Shown: positions 11,473-27,167, counted from the first letter of the stretch. The stretch is 64,000 nt of DNA from Powellomyces hirtus (GCA_025526995.1 JAHLKG010000001.1:1488001-1552000), one strand, 5' to 3'. The notes: generated by a model from the sequence alone, not told the origin. Numbers and translations are program-made.

Positions 11473-14400
11473 CTATCTCTTCTGCTGCTGGGCGCCACTA
11501 CCATACTGTTGCGGACCAGGGTACGCGCCCGGCTGATACGCGTACTGGCTCGGTGGCGGCGGCCGTTGGGTTGCCGCCGGCGCCTGGTGGTAGTGGCCAC
11601 GCGGGGCAGGGGCTGTGTACTGCTGCTGCTGCGCGTACTGCGAGTAAGGTGATGACGAGAATGTACTGCCAGGGGCTGCTGGCTGGTTTAATTCTTGCGG
11701 AGGTGGCGCTTGTCTGTATGCGCCTTGCCGGTACACGCCACGTGGGGCGGAATATTGGGCCGCCGCGTATGAGGGTGTGGAGTATGATTGCGACGAGGGA
11801 TGGCCAGCCAAGGAGGTAGTGGAGGCGGGTACCGAGGCGTACGAGTGTGGTGGGTATGCTGGTTGCGAGGGGAGATGATACGCTGGTGGAGAGGCGGTGA
11901 CCGGGTGGTGTTGCTGGGGTGGCAGATAAGGAGCACTGGTACTGGAAGCTTGGTCATGCGGGCCTGCAAAGCTGTTCGGCTGCGGGTAAGCAACATGGTG
12001 TCTCGGCTCCTGCGCCTTCGGGGCGCTAACATGGGGTACGGAGGACGCGCTCGTATAAGAGCCCGCAGATGCCGGCCTAGTGTGCGGGACCTCGCTTGGA
12101 CGGATCTGCACGTTTTGGCCAAGTCCGTTGTGAACTGGGGCGGGAGTAGTAGGTACCGGTGGCACATGCGGTGCTGCAAAAACCTTTCGTTGGGGCGCCG
12201 TATGCTGCGTTAGGTCGGGCTCCGCGAATCCGCTACGATAAGCACCTGCTGAAACGGAGCTACTGGAGGGCCCTTCCGTTCGATGGGCATGGGCACCAAC
12301 TCTATATGCGCTTTGAATGGATGTAGCGAAATTGGTCGTTGAGGGCTGAGTCACTGGTTGCCCACGAGATTTAAGCCGTGGAGGGTATGTGGTGGCATTC
12401 GTCATATCTGACGTCGATCTGGCAGGCATTTGTGGCCTTGATGCGGGATATGCAGGCTGCGGGCTCTCTGCTCGCTGCTGCACAAGGACGGGGACCCGAG
12501 GTGCGGAACTATTGTTCCCAGTCTCCGCACTAGTCGTGCTCTTGTAACTGCGATGGCTATCAATCCGTTGAGCTCGTCGAAGAGGCTGGGAACCAGGGTC
12601 GGGAATCGGCGCGAGCTCCTCCTCTGAATGACGATTCCCCAGTGAGGGTGGACATTGGCTGGCTGGAGCCCCCTGGAACAACGGTTGTTCAGCGTGGGAA
12701 CCAGGAGTGGATGCCCGGCGATGGTCGGTATTCCCACCCTCGTTCGTCGCGAAGGGTGGTAGAGCATGATACGAGGATGACGAACGAGAGCCCTGTGCAA
12801 CGTGGGCGTCTTCAACAGGCATGCTGACAGGTATAGCGGGGGGTATCCTGTCATTCACTGACTCTGGCGGCGTACCGCCTACGCTTGAATCCTTGCCGTC
12901 AGCGTGACTGGAGGGATCAACAGAGGTCGAAGTGGGTTTCCTCCGGTGCGGTGAGCTGGGTCCAGCACGGTTGAACAATGTTCTCGGTGGAGACTGGTTA
13001 GGTTCTGCAGTCACACGATTCGTGATTGCCGGAGAAGAAGCAGCCACATCCTGGTCTGATCGACCTATACTACCGCCAGTGCTTTGGGAACTGCGCTTCG
13101 AGTTTGCCAACGGTGTAGCTTCCGTGTGAGACGCGATGGAGGAGACCGACGATCGCTGGCTCAAATGCTGATCGCCCGAGCGGATGCTGGCATCCCGTGA
13201 GGAGTCAAGAGACATCCTTTTGGGCGCATCTTCTCCAGCGAACAAATGATTTGAGGCCTCTCTTTGTCCCGTGACGTCGGCGGAAGAATGTCTGGATTCC
13301 AAGGAGGGCATTGGATGCAAGGGCGTCGGAAAAGCTGCGAGACTTTCATTCGAGCTCTGCGTTGACTGTGGTTCTGGTGCAAGATTCTTGTGTTGGACGG
13401 CGGGCAGAGGGAGCGGTCGTGCTCTGGTCGCTCCTAGCTCGCGGAGACTCTCTATGAATTTCCCAGGGGTGACTATGTCGGTAGATCCTAGAACAAGACG
13501 CTGTCAGTCACAAAACTTATTGCATCAAGGTGTACGCGCATACATACCAACAAAAATCTCCCGCTGCCGTTCTTTCATCACCTCCGCCGCAGCTCTCACC
13601 TCGGAGAAACTGATGCCGTCGACAAACAGCACAATGATCCGGCTCCCGTTCGAGCGGAAATCCACGTTCACCTGCGTCCCACTTGGAGGTTTCTTCTTGG
13701 CCCAACTTGGCTGGAAGTCGCCAGAGAATGGCGTTAATTTTCCGCGACCTGGCACATTGATTGAGAGATGTGACGTGTTGTCCTTCAACCCATTCGTATC
13801 CGGAGCTACGTGTTGGGACGTTGATGGAAATATGGACGAGTCCAATTTGCCCATTGCCGCGTCGTTTAGTATATACTTGAGGGCAGGGGTGTAACGGTGA
13901 ATATCGTAGGGTGCGGGCTCATCATCAGCGACTTTCTTCTTTTGCTTCCGCAGTTCTTGCTTTCTGCCGGCATCCGCATATCGCAACAAGGCACCCTGAA
14001 GGCTCGGGTTTGCGGAAATTGGCTTGATGAAATCCAGTCCGCGTAAAGCATCTATTTCAGCACCAAGTTGCGCAGCTTCCGCCAGACGTTCTGAGTCGGC
14101 CCCTTCCATGCCAGCTGCGTACGTGAGAAGGAGCCGTAGTTTATCTTGTGGACTTCAAAGCAGAATTTGTCAAAGATCATAACGACAAGTCAGAGGACTG
14201 TGAACAACACATTGTACACATACATCACATTAGGATCTTCCATAACACCCGTCAGCTCGTCCAACAAGGTATCTGGAATCTTTCCGCTATTCGGCGCCTC
14301 ACCAGTGGCAATCATCTGGGCATGTCATGTCAGCCAGAACTCACTGAACAGCTAGAATCAACTGAGCGTACCTGCTCCAATCCAGCTATCAGATCTAGCT

Positions 14401-16011
14401 GACGATCGACGACCGCTTGCATGATCTCTCCGTAAAGATGAATATGAACCACAATCTAGGAAAGAAAGATGAACAATGCTGCATCACTACGGAGAATCTG
14501 CGTGCTATACCTTTTCAAGGAGCTTTTGCGCATCGGGGAGAGCAAACAATTTTGCTTTCAACGCTTCAATCTTCTTCAGTGCGTCTCCGGATGACTCCAT
14601 GTTTGAACCATCTGAGTCCAGCTTCTTTTTCGCTGCCAGAATCTTGAACCATGCATCCGCTATGAACAGATGTCCGACTTCTTTCTACCAAACACAGCGG
14701 CATGAGTGACCAATGGGTGGGGCTTCCCAAAAAGGCTGAGTCAACATACATAGATGGCATCGGATTCATCAAGGACGGCGGTGTGGACACCTGCTTTATC
14801 GTTTGCGTCATTTTTTGTATATCTGCAAAACATGGTTTGAGTCATCTAGTTGATGCGATGCATGGGCAATATGACATACGTGACTTTGGTGCCGTCAACC
14901 TGAAGCAAATCATGGACCGCCGCTTGGTAGGTGAGAGAATGAATCAAGGGCGAAAACGCATCAACAGATCGATCGAGCACAATAATCTGCGATTGAGAAT
15001 ATTTGCTTTCAGGTGGCCACTCTGGATCTATCTCTTTGAGCTCTGAGATAGCGTCCTCCAGCTTGAAAGCCATGTGTGCAGATAGCGAGCTCCGATCTCC
15101 AGCAGGGTCAAAATATCGAATGATCGGACTATCCTCCAGTGTCCAAAAGATTGATTTCATCTGTGGACTTGGTCAGTTCGGCTCGATCGTTACTCAAGCA
15201 CGTCTCCCCGACGCGTACTTGCTCGGCAGTCTTCTCCAATTGACCTTCTATTTGCGTGAAATCAAAGGGATCATGTAGGTTGACAAAGGCAGCCGTATCG
15301 TTCAGATGAAACACCTGTGATTCATAGGCTGGCAAACACTGAATGAGCTCGGCTGGTCATTGGAGCGTGAGTGCTCCAAAGCAACGTACGTGTAAAATCA
15401 ACATTTATTTCCTTGAGGGTCTGAATGTATTGCCTCGCAGGAGATCTTTTAATTTGATCAAACATACTATCCGGCAGTGCTGCACTCCGAGTTAGAGAAA
15501 CTTCCGATTCCAAATATCAAAGGGATATCTACCTGCTATGCAGAAAATGTGGGCTCCTGAGTACATTGGCAGCGGTCCGCTGAAGTCTTTGATCAAGGCG
15601 GCAATGCACTCTTGCGAAGGAGGAATGAGATATATTGCATCTTTATCTGGGTGAGGTGTTCGTTTGCGGGTTGTCAACGTTTCCGTAACTTCAAAGGGGA
15701 AATTCAAGCGTTCGCAAGGCATGTCAGAAAACAGACCGCATGACCTGCTCCTAAATCACAAGCATTACCAGGTACGCTGACGTCCGACAAGTCATGTAGA
15801 TCACACACACTGTTGAGAATGCGGAGAGCACGCTCCTCGACCACCAGAACCTTCCATTTTCCGGGGGCCTGCACGGACTTCAGAGAGTCTAAGAGAATAC
15901 CTGAAATACAGTGGAACGCAAACTAGTCGGCCAAGATATTTTGATAAAACAATTGTTCCGAGCACTGACGCACGTACGTTTCTTCACAGCGTCGCGAAGC
16001 GAGACTGGCAT
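11473..16011 (-). CDS. SEC1: Sec1/Munc18 exocytic SM protein with long low-complexity tail
   Basis: SM protein that binds syntaxin/SNARE complexes for vesicle fusion at the plasma membrane. The start at 16011 gives MPVSLRDAVKKRILLDSLKS. Several short exons follow, with family motifs ILNSVCDLHDLSDVSV, DAIYLIPPS, SQIIVLDRSVDAFSPLIHSL and, near the end of the SM fold, SRIIVLFVDGISFSEVRAA. The last splice joins EIFVG to STDIVTPGKFIESLREL, the usual SM terminus, and the frame then stays open to 11473. This adds roughly 600 residues rich in Pro, Ser, Gln and Tyr, including QQQQ runs near the stop. Usual Sec1 proteins end near 600-750 residues, so the tail about doubles it. About eleven exons. It shares a divergent promoter with the Pex8-like gene. 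Confidence 0.88.
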
Positions 16012-16417
16012 GTCGGCCAGATATGTGGAGAACGTTCACTCGATAGGCGAGTCTGCCAAATGCTACGGGAGGCAAGGACTAGCCAAGAACCGGCGATCTA
16101 CGGACGAGCTTCAAACTTTCACAGAACCGAACGACAGTTGCCTGCTCTGCTGCGTCTGGATATGTGAATTGCGTAGGCTAGTGGCAACGGAGTGTGCAGA
16201 GCTCTGGGGGAGAGGCGTTCACGACGACCACATTGTCACCGCTGTAATATTGCCACTTTTTGTTAATGAACTCTGGCCCTTAATCTAGTAATCCCGTCAA
16301 AATGTCATCAGTCGTCGGGATTAAGATTCGCCCTCTCCCCCCAAGTGCCTGCCCTTTCCATTCCTGCCTTGAATATTTGAATTTCCCATACAAGCAACTT
16401 CTAGAAACGAGTGATAA
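16012..16417. promoter_or_regulatory. Divergent promoter region SEC1/PEX8-like
   Basis: About 400 bp between two divergent ATGs, with no clear TATA box. A CAAT-like ATTGTCACCGC near 16230 is the only motif-like element I noticed. Confidence 0.45.
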
Positions 16418-19400
16418 ATGACACTCGATGAGTATCCCACACACGGCTGGTCCGAACTACTGAGTATCCCTCGCCTCCCAGACAGGTTTGCGCCCAGTTT
16501 GCCCATTAATGCACCAGTCAAGACCTCCTCCAGTAACGTCCTTATTTGTTCAGCGACGCCGATCGCCAGCAGACGATCAGATGGTCGGACGTCATAGGAC
16601 AGCTTCTGACCATTGGAGAACTTCGAAATCTTGAAAGACCGGTGGCAATATTAAGACATCTTGGTCAGACGCTATCATTATCTTCTCGTGACTGTGCGTC
16701 GATCGTTGGCAAGAATTTTGCGGAACTCCAGCTGAGAGACATCATTTATATAGATGGAAGCTGCCCTGGAATTGCATATATCTCCGACCCATTTCGTGGA
16801 GACAGGATTCATTGTCTACTGGTCAAACTAGATCTTCCAAGGTTCACTTGGGAGAACATATCCAAGTTTCTGGAAAGCGGAGAGACTCTTTTCCGAGATG
16901 TGTGCGTTTAGCCAATTGATAACTGCGATATTTGGCAGACCTTTATTCATCTCATTTGATAGTGATGTCTCCGCGAAGGATGAAGAAGATCTAGAGTCGT
17001 TCCTTCTCTCCACGATTTATCTTACGTGCTTTGGACAAGCCGCATGCGACGTCCCGCAAACCCAGAGGGTCTTTGATCCAATACTGAAACTGATAAGAAC
17101 GAAGGTGCACAAGCGTTTCAGATGCATAGCTGTACGGATCAGATTCTGACGTCTTAAGACAGAGCATGTACCTTCGGCTGAACGCGACCTTATCCCGAGA
17201 CTTCTGGCATGATGTGTTTACTGAAAAGAACCTTCGCTTCAAAACCGCTGTTGATGCTAGTCAATCTTCAAGGTGTCTATGTTGTCCCTGTCATACAGCT
17301 GCGGCCTCCACTAACGTTCCTTCTTACGCACTAAGTAATGTTTACATGAACGAGATTCTAGAAGCGATACGACTCCGCTCGATGCCAGCCAATGTGGTCG
17401 ATACACCGAGCGTGGAGACATCATCAACCCAGGTGGAAACCCTGGGCAAAATCTTATCGTGCAGTCTTTATTCCATCATGGACTTTGCCGATCTCAGCTT
17501 TTACATTGTATGGCTGCTCATCAGGAGTTGTCGTCCTCCAACACGCCTCACTCAAACTACGATCTCATTCAGACGGTAGAGAACATGAGACTGCTGGGTC
17601 GATATAGTCACCAACTGCCGAAGTCCTGGTTCATTTCTGATCTGATGAAGGCATGTCTGAAAATTGGAGTGCAAGCGGAAGCCATGACAGACAAATACGC
17701 CGAGCGAGCTGTTTTGGCTACCATGCAGCTCATTTCCTCTTGGTTCAGGAAGTTCGGTACGGTAGCAAATCGTTGTGCGAAATGATTGGCTGCTTATACT
17801 TTCCGTAGAGCCTTCTGCTATCGAGGAAATATCAATGGATATAATGCAGTTCGTGGATCGCACAGCTCGCCGCGCTTTCGAAGATCCTCAGATTTCCAGC
17901 GATCTTCTCGTGCAATGTCTACTCGCGTTATGCTACTCCATTGGTATGGCCTCCCCAAATAACGCGCCTAGCTCTTGACTCATCGTATTCATCGTCTCCA
18001 GGCAAGCTGCCAACCGAGTTGAGCTTGTCGGCTATTGACGCCTTATGTCTGGGTCTGCAGACTCTGACTACGCTCGGGTGAGTGCCTTGCGGATTGGAAT
18101 GAAAGATCTTCTTGCTCAAACTAGACACATGTGCAGACAAGCAGATCAGAGCGCAGTGTACGCTGGGCTAGCTAATCTGATGAGAACGCTCCCACCGGCG
18201 CCTCTGGAGGCGTTGAGTTCTGCCCTTCTTCGAGCAAGCGGTACCATCCCGAATCTCACCAGTTGCATGAGATTGATCTCCCTTTACGAATACATTGCCC
18301 TGGCCGGTCATGATATCGATCAGAGGTCCCTTGATGAACTTGAGGCCAGCGGCGGTTGGAAATGGTGGAAGTTTTGGAAGGCCAGCCGAGTCAAGGCTGA
18401 TCCGTTTGCCTGCGTGAAGTCGCTGATAGCAAGTTCAGACGAAGCACGAAAGATGAGCAGTGACAATACAGGTACAATTCGCACCCTTGAATCGGCGTCA
18501 TATCAGTCTCTCAATCATAAGTTCATAGGTTTGCGAGTAGCGGCACTCTTGGCAAAGGTTGGAATAATGTAAGGTGCCAATCATAAGTTATCTGCTTCAT
18601 GAAACGTTTGCTCATTCATGTTTCAGACGAGGCCTTGAACAGGGGCTTCTCGCGAGTCAAAACAAGCAAATACAATCTGAAGCCGAAATAGCATCCTTGG
18701 AATATGAACTGCGCGTCGAGGCAATCAAACAGTTGACAGATCTAGCTTTCCTACTAACTGATTCGCAGGAGGACGTCGATCGAAATGGTACGAGTTATAC
18801 TGAAAACTCCTTGATAGAGTGAGACTCATGTACATACGACCCATATTCAATAGCCTACCTTCAAATAATCTCCTACCTGTCCGCGGAAATTCTGCACTCA
18901 TCGGATGAGCCCGCCTTGCAAAGAATGGATCTCGAGTTGCAGGTACGGCGCTGATCAGGAATGATTGCACACTCTAACGCCTTTCTCACATGCGACCCCA
19001 AAGCCCCTTCTGTTCATCCTCATAGATGTCATTCTAACCCACCCGGAGGCTCTGTACTTGGACGGCGGGTTCTTGAATGATCTCGTCGAGGAAGCTTTCG
19101 AAGAGCCCAGCAGAGAAAGACCTCTTCAAACGCAGCTCGACGAGAAAGTGAACAAAACCACACAACATCCCTTATACGCGGAGATGGGAAGAATCTCCCG
19201 TGTTATTGGAGTATTGGTGGGCGTTCAGTGGGCACGAGGGAAATATTCCGAGGTCGAGAGTGTTCTAGAAAGGTGCGCTCTGACATCTTCTTGCATTCGA
19301 TACGCGTAACAAGTCTGATAGAATGAAATGCCGTTCTAGAATACATGACTTCTGTGAGGAGACACACAACAGCTGGGGAGCTTCAGAGAAACCTACAGTG

Positions 19401-21326
19401 CTGAGCGAAGGTAGGCCGGTGATGTGGTTATTTTAGTCCTCTGTAACCGTCCTCATATGCCCCATGTTTTTTGTCGCAGAGGGTTCCAAGAGTTTATGGC
19501 AATACCTCAAAACTGTACTTTTTGTGACCACCGTAATAGCTCATAGCTTTGCGGATATTTTGCTGGATGAGGAACCACCGAAACTGGGACATACTCCGGA
19601 GTCCAAGTCGGTGCGCCTTCTCTATGATCAGTGTGCAAGGCAAGCAGTGCAACATGTCCTGCAATCCTTCGCCTCACTGCATTTCGTCACTGCTCGTTTT
19701 GGATTGGGAGGGTTCAAAATTTGGCAAGAGACTTTGCAAGCTCTGGTTACATGGGTCGAGGAAAGATCATTTGAAGCGAACGGTGGGCTTTCCCGGAACT
19801 CAGGTACCGGAACAGCACTTGCGGACGAAATTGTCCGGTCGATAGCGCCGGCCTATCGAGGAATATATGGTAGGTGCTCTCACGCCTTGAATCGCACCGA
19901 CAATGCATAAATTTAATCAGAACCCTGTACGTATAGTACATCCCAATGCGCTGCTCAAAACTCGCTTGATATTTTTCCTTACTGTCTGCCGTCTGCTTTT
20001 GCGGCATCTATCTCCGGCCTTTGTTAGCGACCAGCTGCTCCCAAGAATCTATCCCTACTTGACATTCAACACCCCAATGCGATCATATGTGCTGACTGTG
20101 GAAGACAAGGATCTGTTTGAACTCTCGCATGCCGCTTGCATCACCTTATTCGAATCAGCAGGATGGTTCACACCTCTTGTCTCCGAGTTTGCGGGATGGT
20201 ATTCTACTATGCTGATTGCGGTAAATATTTAAATTTTCAAATTCAAGTTTCATCGTGGAGACTGAGATTCGATACTTTGCATCTAATTTAGCGGTTTCCT
20301 GACCCGATCGACTTTGATCTCATGCGGCGATCTTTTACCACCATGATCAAATCTCTTTCCACCATCTCATCTGCAGGCCTTCGAGGTGGTAAAGGTTCGG
20401 AAGGGAGAGATAACGATTATGAAGGCGAAGATGCCGACGAGGTTGACGATCGAAGCGGCGCAACCTTGCGAAACAGTAGGAAGGTGGACTTGCTTGACGA
20501 AGCTTCACCGATGATCGCTAACAAAAAGCGAAAACAACGCGGTCCGCGCATCTACAACGAGACGGACGCGCAGCCGGAAATGGAAGCCGCGAATGACAGC
20601 GCACGAGATGCTGGCCGCAGAGACGGGATCATTGCCGAAAAAGAAGCCGAAGGGGATCTGTTAGCGTGGATGTGTATTGCTCGTCTAGCGGATGCTATCT
20701 ATCGCTTGTCCATAGAAATCGATGCTGCACAGCGAACCGCACATAAGCAGGTGGAACAGCCTGCTACCGCCCAAAATCAAAAATCGCCAACCGAAAGCGT
20801 CGCTCCACCAAAATCGCCTGTAGGCACAAGCTCCAGACCCCCGTCGTCCCTTCGTTTTGATCGAATCCTTGCTGCATCCTCGGCCACCCGCCTGATCACT
20901 CGACGAGATCAACTGACGATGGTTCTATTTGATCAGGTCCCTACCATTGGTTTATCCGGCTTGGAGCCACTGCTCGCTACCATCCGTCACGTAATGCTCG
21001 GCGGGGCCGTCGCCTCGTCCCGTGATTTGCTGCTCCCAGACGCAATCTTTGATGATGATGCCGGCATCGACATCGAAGAGCACATGTCAATAGCAGGCGT
21101 AGGGACCCAGACGGATCCCGACTCGTCGCCCCTGTGGCAAACCCTTTTTGACGCAGTTGGGCATTATCGTGGCTTTGACTACACTCGAAGGGAGCACTGC
21201 GTCCGATGGTATCTCCAGACACTCCATGATGCAAGAACCTCTTGGGATAAATTGAGGCCAGCCAAGCGAATGCCCCTTCAAGCCCAATTGGAAGCGCCCC
21301 ACCCCGACCTTCGTGCCAAACTATAG
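16418..21326 (+). CDS. Pex8-like intraperoxisomal peroxin with C-terminal PTS1
   Basis: A multi-exon gene for a large, mostly helical protein (about 1,300 residues). The start is placed at 16418: the first exon to 16485 joins in phase across a 68 bp intron to 16554, and the result reads through. Exon junctions between about 16900 and 17460 are not fully resolved. The C-terminal half has a conserved-looking block, RSYVLTVEDKDLFELSHAA with FPDPIDFDLMRRSF, an acidic/basic linker, then LFDQVPTIGLSGLEPLLA and REHCVRWYL. The protein ends in RAKL, where AKL is a valid peroxisomal targeting signal. Order and end match what I recall of fungal Pex8, which carries both a PTS1 and an import-complex bridging role. 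It is longer than typical Pex8, so the assignment is tentative. Confidence 0.55.
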
Positions 21327-21543
21327 GTTCCAAACCACCGTCACCGTACGGCCAATTTCAATAGAAAGATTCGAAATTGCACATAGGAAGCCTGATGCTC
21401 CCGTGTCTTCCCTTTGGCTACCTGCTGTTGCACAATATGAACATAGAGACAAAGTCAAAACCATTTCTGGCACCGCCTTCCATTCCGGTGAGGAGGCTGG
21501 TTCTCCGTTCGACTGGGAGGTATAGGTTGGAGCGGCAGCGGTC

Positions 21544-23064
21544 TTAATCGGAGCCCCGATCCCATCCGGGGGACCGTGGAAAGCTCATCCGCTTTTTCAA
21601 TCTTTCTGCTACTCCTGCTCCTCTCCGATCTCTCCTAAAGGCGTCAACGCCGCTGTCAATTGCCCGAGCGGGGGCGCTAGTGGACGACGCCGAGTCATAG
21701 CTGGATTCTCGTCTGCGGCTGCTGCTGCGCGGACTGGACTTCTTCTTCTTCTCTTTCTTCTTTTTCTTCTTCTTATCCTTTTTATGACTGCTGCCTCGTT
21801 CTTGTCCCTTCTTTGAAGAGGGTGGTGGCGGTGAACTTAGAGACCGTTTTAATCTGTGTACCGGTTGTGGTGGTCCACCCACTCGTTCCAGTCGTTCGTC
21901 TTCGCCAATACTACCGGTTGCACTAAAGTCGGTGACCGAGCTCGCAGCTGACGTTGAGAAACCCACGCGTGGAACCGCGGCTTTAACGCTTGACATTGAC
22001 AGAACTGATTTCCGGGGATCAAAATCAACTGGCTGGACACGAGAGAGGGTATGGATTAGCCTCGAAGCAAGATCAAAGGATGTGATCTTCTTTGACTGTC
22101 TTCGTTGGCCTCTCACCATTAAAAACTCGCCCATGGCCGCACTCTGCTTTTCGCGCTCAATGTCGGCGAGCTTATTTTCAGTCATGCGGAGGTACGCAGC
22201 AGCATTGGCGTGATCGGGATTTACATCAAGGGCGTCTTTGAAATCCTGTATCGCTTTGTTGAACTGATCTTGCTTAGCATACCTATCATTAACGAGCCGG
22301 AGAGACTTTCATTTGAGCAAGGTCTGCAAGGTTTGGATCCACCACTTCGCGCTCTTCCGCGGCAAGATACATACAACGCCCCGCGAGCAACATAAGCATC
22401 GACGCAGTTCGGATCCTGTTCGAGAGCCGTCCTGTACTTGCGCAAGGCCGTTTCATAGTCATTTTGCTGGAATGCGTCAATCCCGTCCTTCACCCTGAGG
22501 AATGACAAAGATGTACAGAAGCAAAGAAGTTGTGTTGAATAAGGAGATCGCAAATATGTGTTGGACGACTGAGACTGCAGACACTCACTGACGAATAGCG
22601 TATTCGGATTCTTGTCGTCTACGCAGCGACGCATAGTTTTCGACTGGGACGTTCTCCAAGTTACCGTCCGCAGCAGGTCCTACCGAGATCAGCACGCTGC
22701 GCAAAGGCGCTCCCGGATCCATACCCAGAGCGCTCATAAACTGCCTGTACGCAGCTGGGTTACGAATGTCAAGATCAGAAGACCTATGCTGCGACAGCGG
22801 GGGGATCTCCGAAGAGCGAAGGCCTTCCCAGACATTATCGCGGGGAGACCCCAGCACTCCGCTTGCTGCGAACTGTTGAATTTCGGACTCCAGTGCCGGA
22901 TCCACACACGGACCTTGATGCCGCGGCGGTGCAAAGCCATTTCTCTGCATTTGTGATTCGTCGGAAATGATTGCCCGCTGAAAGCATGCACAATGTCATT
23001 GCTAGCGATTTCCCATGAGGAGTGATTTGGAGTGAGCTTGAACTGCGCCACACACGTCAGCCAT
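21544..23064 (-). CDS. TTC14-like tetratricopeptide protein
   Basis: Probable start at 23064: a nine-base first exon (MAD) spliced to RAIISDESQ. A conserved block follows, ending VPVENYASLRRRQESEYAIRQ, then two or more TPR units read across exons: IDAFQQNDYETALRKYRTAL, PNCVDAYVARGALYAKQDQF and NKAIQDFKDALDVNPDHANA. ENYASLRR followed by VARGALYA is characteristic of metazoan TTC14. The C-terminus is Lys/Ser/Arg-rich with a run of about fifteen lysines broken by a few other residues, like a splicing-associated SR tail, and suggests nuclear location (inference). TTC14's S1 RNA-binding domain is not visible here. Convergent with the Pex8-like gene, divergent from ATP23 with only 118 bp between starts. 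The tiny first exon is the weakest part of the model. Confidence 0.7.
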
Positions 23065-23182
23065 ATTATTTGCACAAAAAAGGATAGATTAACTCTTTCG
23101 GTGCGTCCAAGTTCCGAAGCCTTGCGTTGTGGGTTTTTGGGTTTTTAATCTTTCGCATTTCTATAACCGTACCACACATTCA
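23065..23182. promoter_or_regulatory. Compact bidirectional promoter TTC14-like/ATP23
   Basis: Only 118 bp separate two divergent start codons, so both genes must share control sequence here. No TATA box is evident. Confidence 0.55.
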
Positions 23183-24143
23183 ATGACCGTACATAGTCAA
23201 GCTCCTTCTCCTCAGGAGGAGAGAGAGTTTAGAAGTTGGAGACGGTCCTTGTCGAGCTTCTTAGCGCCACGTCCACTAATGTGCGAAGCAGCCACCCCAA
23301 TAGCAGGCGGAGGCAGAGAGCAGAGTGTGCCAACGCCGCAACCCGTAGACCAAGAAGCAGCTGACAAGCAGGAGGAGAAGGAAAATGGCCGATGCGAGCG
23401 GTGGAAAAAAAAGCTGCTTCAAAGCAGTAAGTAAAGCTGTCCGTCCACTATGACCCTGAGGGTGCGCTCTGAACCGGCCCTCGCCTTCTCTTCAGGTCCA
23501 ATGGTCAAGTTTATGATGGAAAACTTAGCTAAGGCCGGCTGTCCGCTCCGCGATGATCACTTCAGATGCACACCATGTGAAATCACACGAGCTGGAGGAT
23601 TTGTTCCAGAATTTGGGGTACGAACCTGCCGCAATCCCTAGTCTTCGCTCCTTACGACGTGAACCGTTTGTAACATTGACCGGTACTCTGCTGTTTCCAG
23701 GTTGTCCTCTGTCAAAACAGCTTTCTGTCAAAGAAACATATGGAAGACACAATGACCCACGAGCTGATTCACGCCTACGATCAATGCACAGTAAAGATTG
23801 ACTGGAACAACCCAGAACATTACGCCTGCACAGCAATCAGAGCGGCGAGCCTGAGTGGCGATTGCAAGTTTTCAAGAGAGCTAAGACGCGGGTTTGTTTC
23901 GGTTGCAAAACATCATCAGGTATGCCTTTGAATCAATTCTCGGCATCGTGTTCGCTGGCGTCGCTTCAAGGAGACCCATCCTCAATCGTTTCCGTTATCC
24001 TGCAGGCCTGTGTAAAACGACGAGCGATCGCTGAATTGAAGCAACTGCCGCAATTTCAAGGAGAACGCGTTGCAGAGGACGCCGTACGCGCCGTCTTCGA
24101 CAGCTGTTTTGCCGATACCGCGCCATTTGATGAGATTCCATAG
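23183..24143 (+). CDS. ATP23: Atp23 mitochondrial inner-membrane metalloprotease
   Basis: Atp23 matures the ATP synthase subunit Atp6 and helps its assembly in the mitochondrial intermembrane space. Exons 23183-23426, 23496-23617, 23701-23919 and 24006-24143 join in phase to 240 residues. The zinc-site motif THELIHAYDQC is present (His-Glu-x-x-His), flanked by Cys-rich segments (AGCPLRDDHFRCTPCE, VVLCQNSFL) and by NPEHYACTAIRAASLSGDC, all standard for the family. The N-terminal 75 residues are charged and have no clear presequence; Atp23 enters by the Mia40 cysteine pathway, so none is expected. The length fits the family. Downstream is a convergent intergenic stretch before the mannosidase. 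Confidence 0.93.
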
Positions 24144-24754
24144 ATTGTCCTGCTTCCAATGACCTGTTTCATCTCTTCTATACATAGAGGTCTGTCATTC
24201 ATGACAAGAAGCATCACGTTGCTTGTTCGCTCCAGCTTTTAATGTGCGAGACCTTTGGGGCTTTCGACCTTTCCAGATAAGCGTCTGATGGGTTGCAAAT
24301 TGCATGCAGATGTAATCGCTCGTCCCACTTTCATTCTTCGTTCTTGCGTTCGTCCCGCCCGCTCTCACGCGGTCAGGATGGAGGTGTGGTTGCGTTGATT
24401 CAGCCGGATCTGGCAGGGCATGGATTCGGTTTCATGGCGAATCACTTCTAGGGTCTTCGGACCCTCGCTGTTTCCAGGGCAAACAAATGAAGTGGTTCTT
24501 GAGGTCGTCAGCACTGTTAGAAGTCCGCCTAGCAATAGGTAGCAAGATGTGCGGCGACTCGACGATCCTCCATCACGCTATCTCTAGCTTTCATAGACAT
24601 ACAGTAGTCGTTGTACTCAATGCAGATGTATCCGTATCAGAGATCCATGTTGTGACTCGAGCGTCTTCCTGGAATGTGTAGTTGTTGTTCAAATACTTTG
24701 GTCGGACTGCGCGGAATCCCTACTGGAGATCATTACCTATGTGCTGTATAGTAT
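24144..24754. other. Convergent intergenic region ATP23/mannosidase
   Basis: About 610 bp of 3' flank for two converging genes. Short open frames show no domain. Nothing recognised. Confidence 0.55.
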
Positions 24755-27064
<2,310 letters not shown>

Positions 27065-27167
27065 ACCGTCACGTGAACAAGACTCCGCGTCAGAAACTCC
27101 GCTCGCCAGGGAGAGGGCGCACTCGCGGAGAAAAACGTTCCAAGCGGCAAGCCATGCAAAAAAGGAG

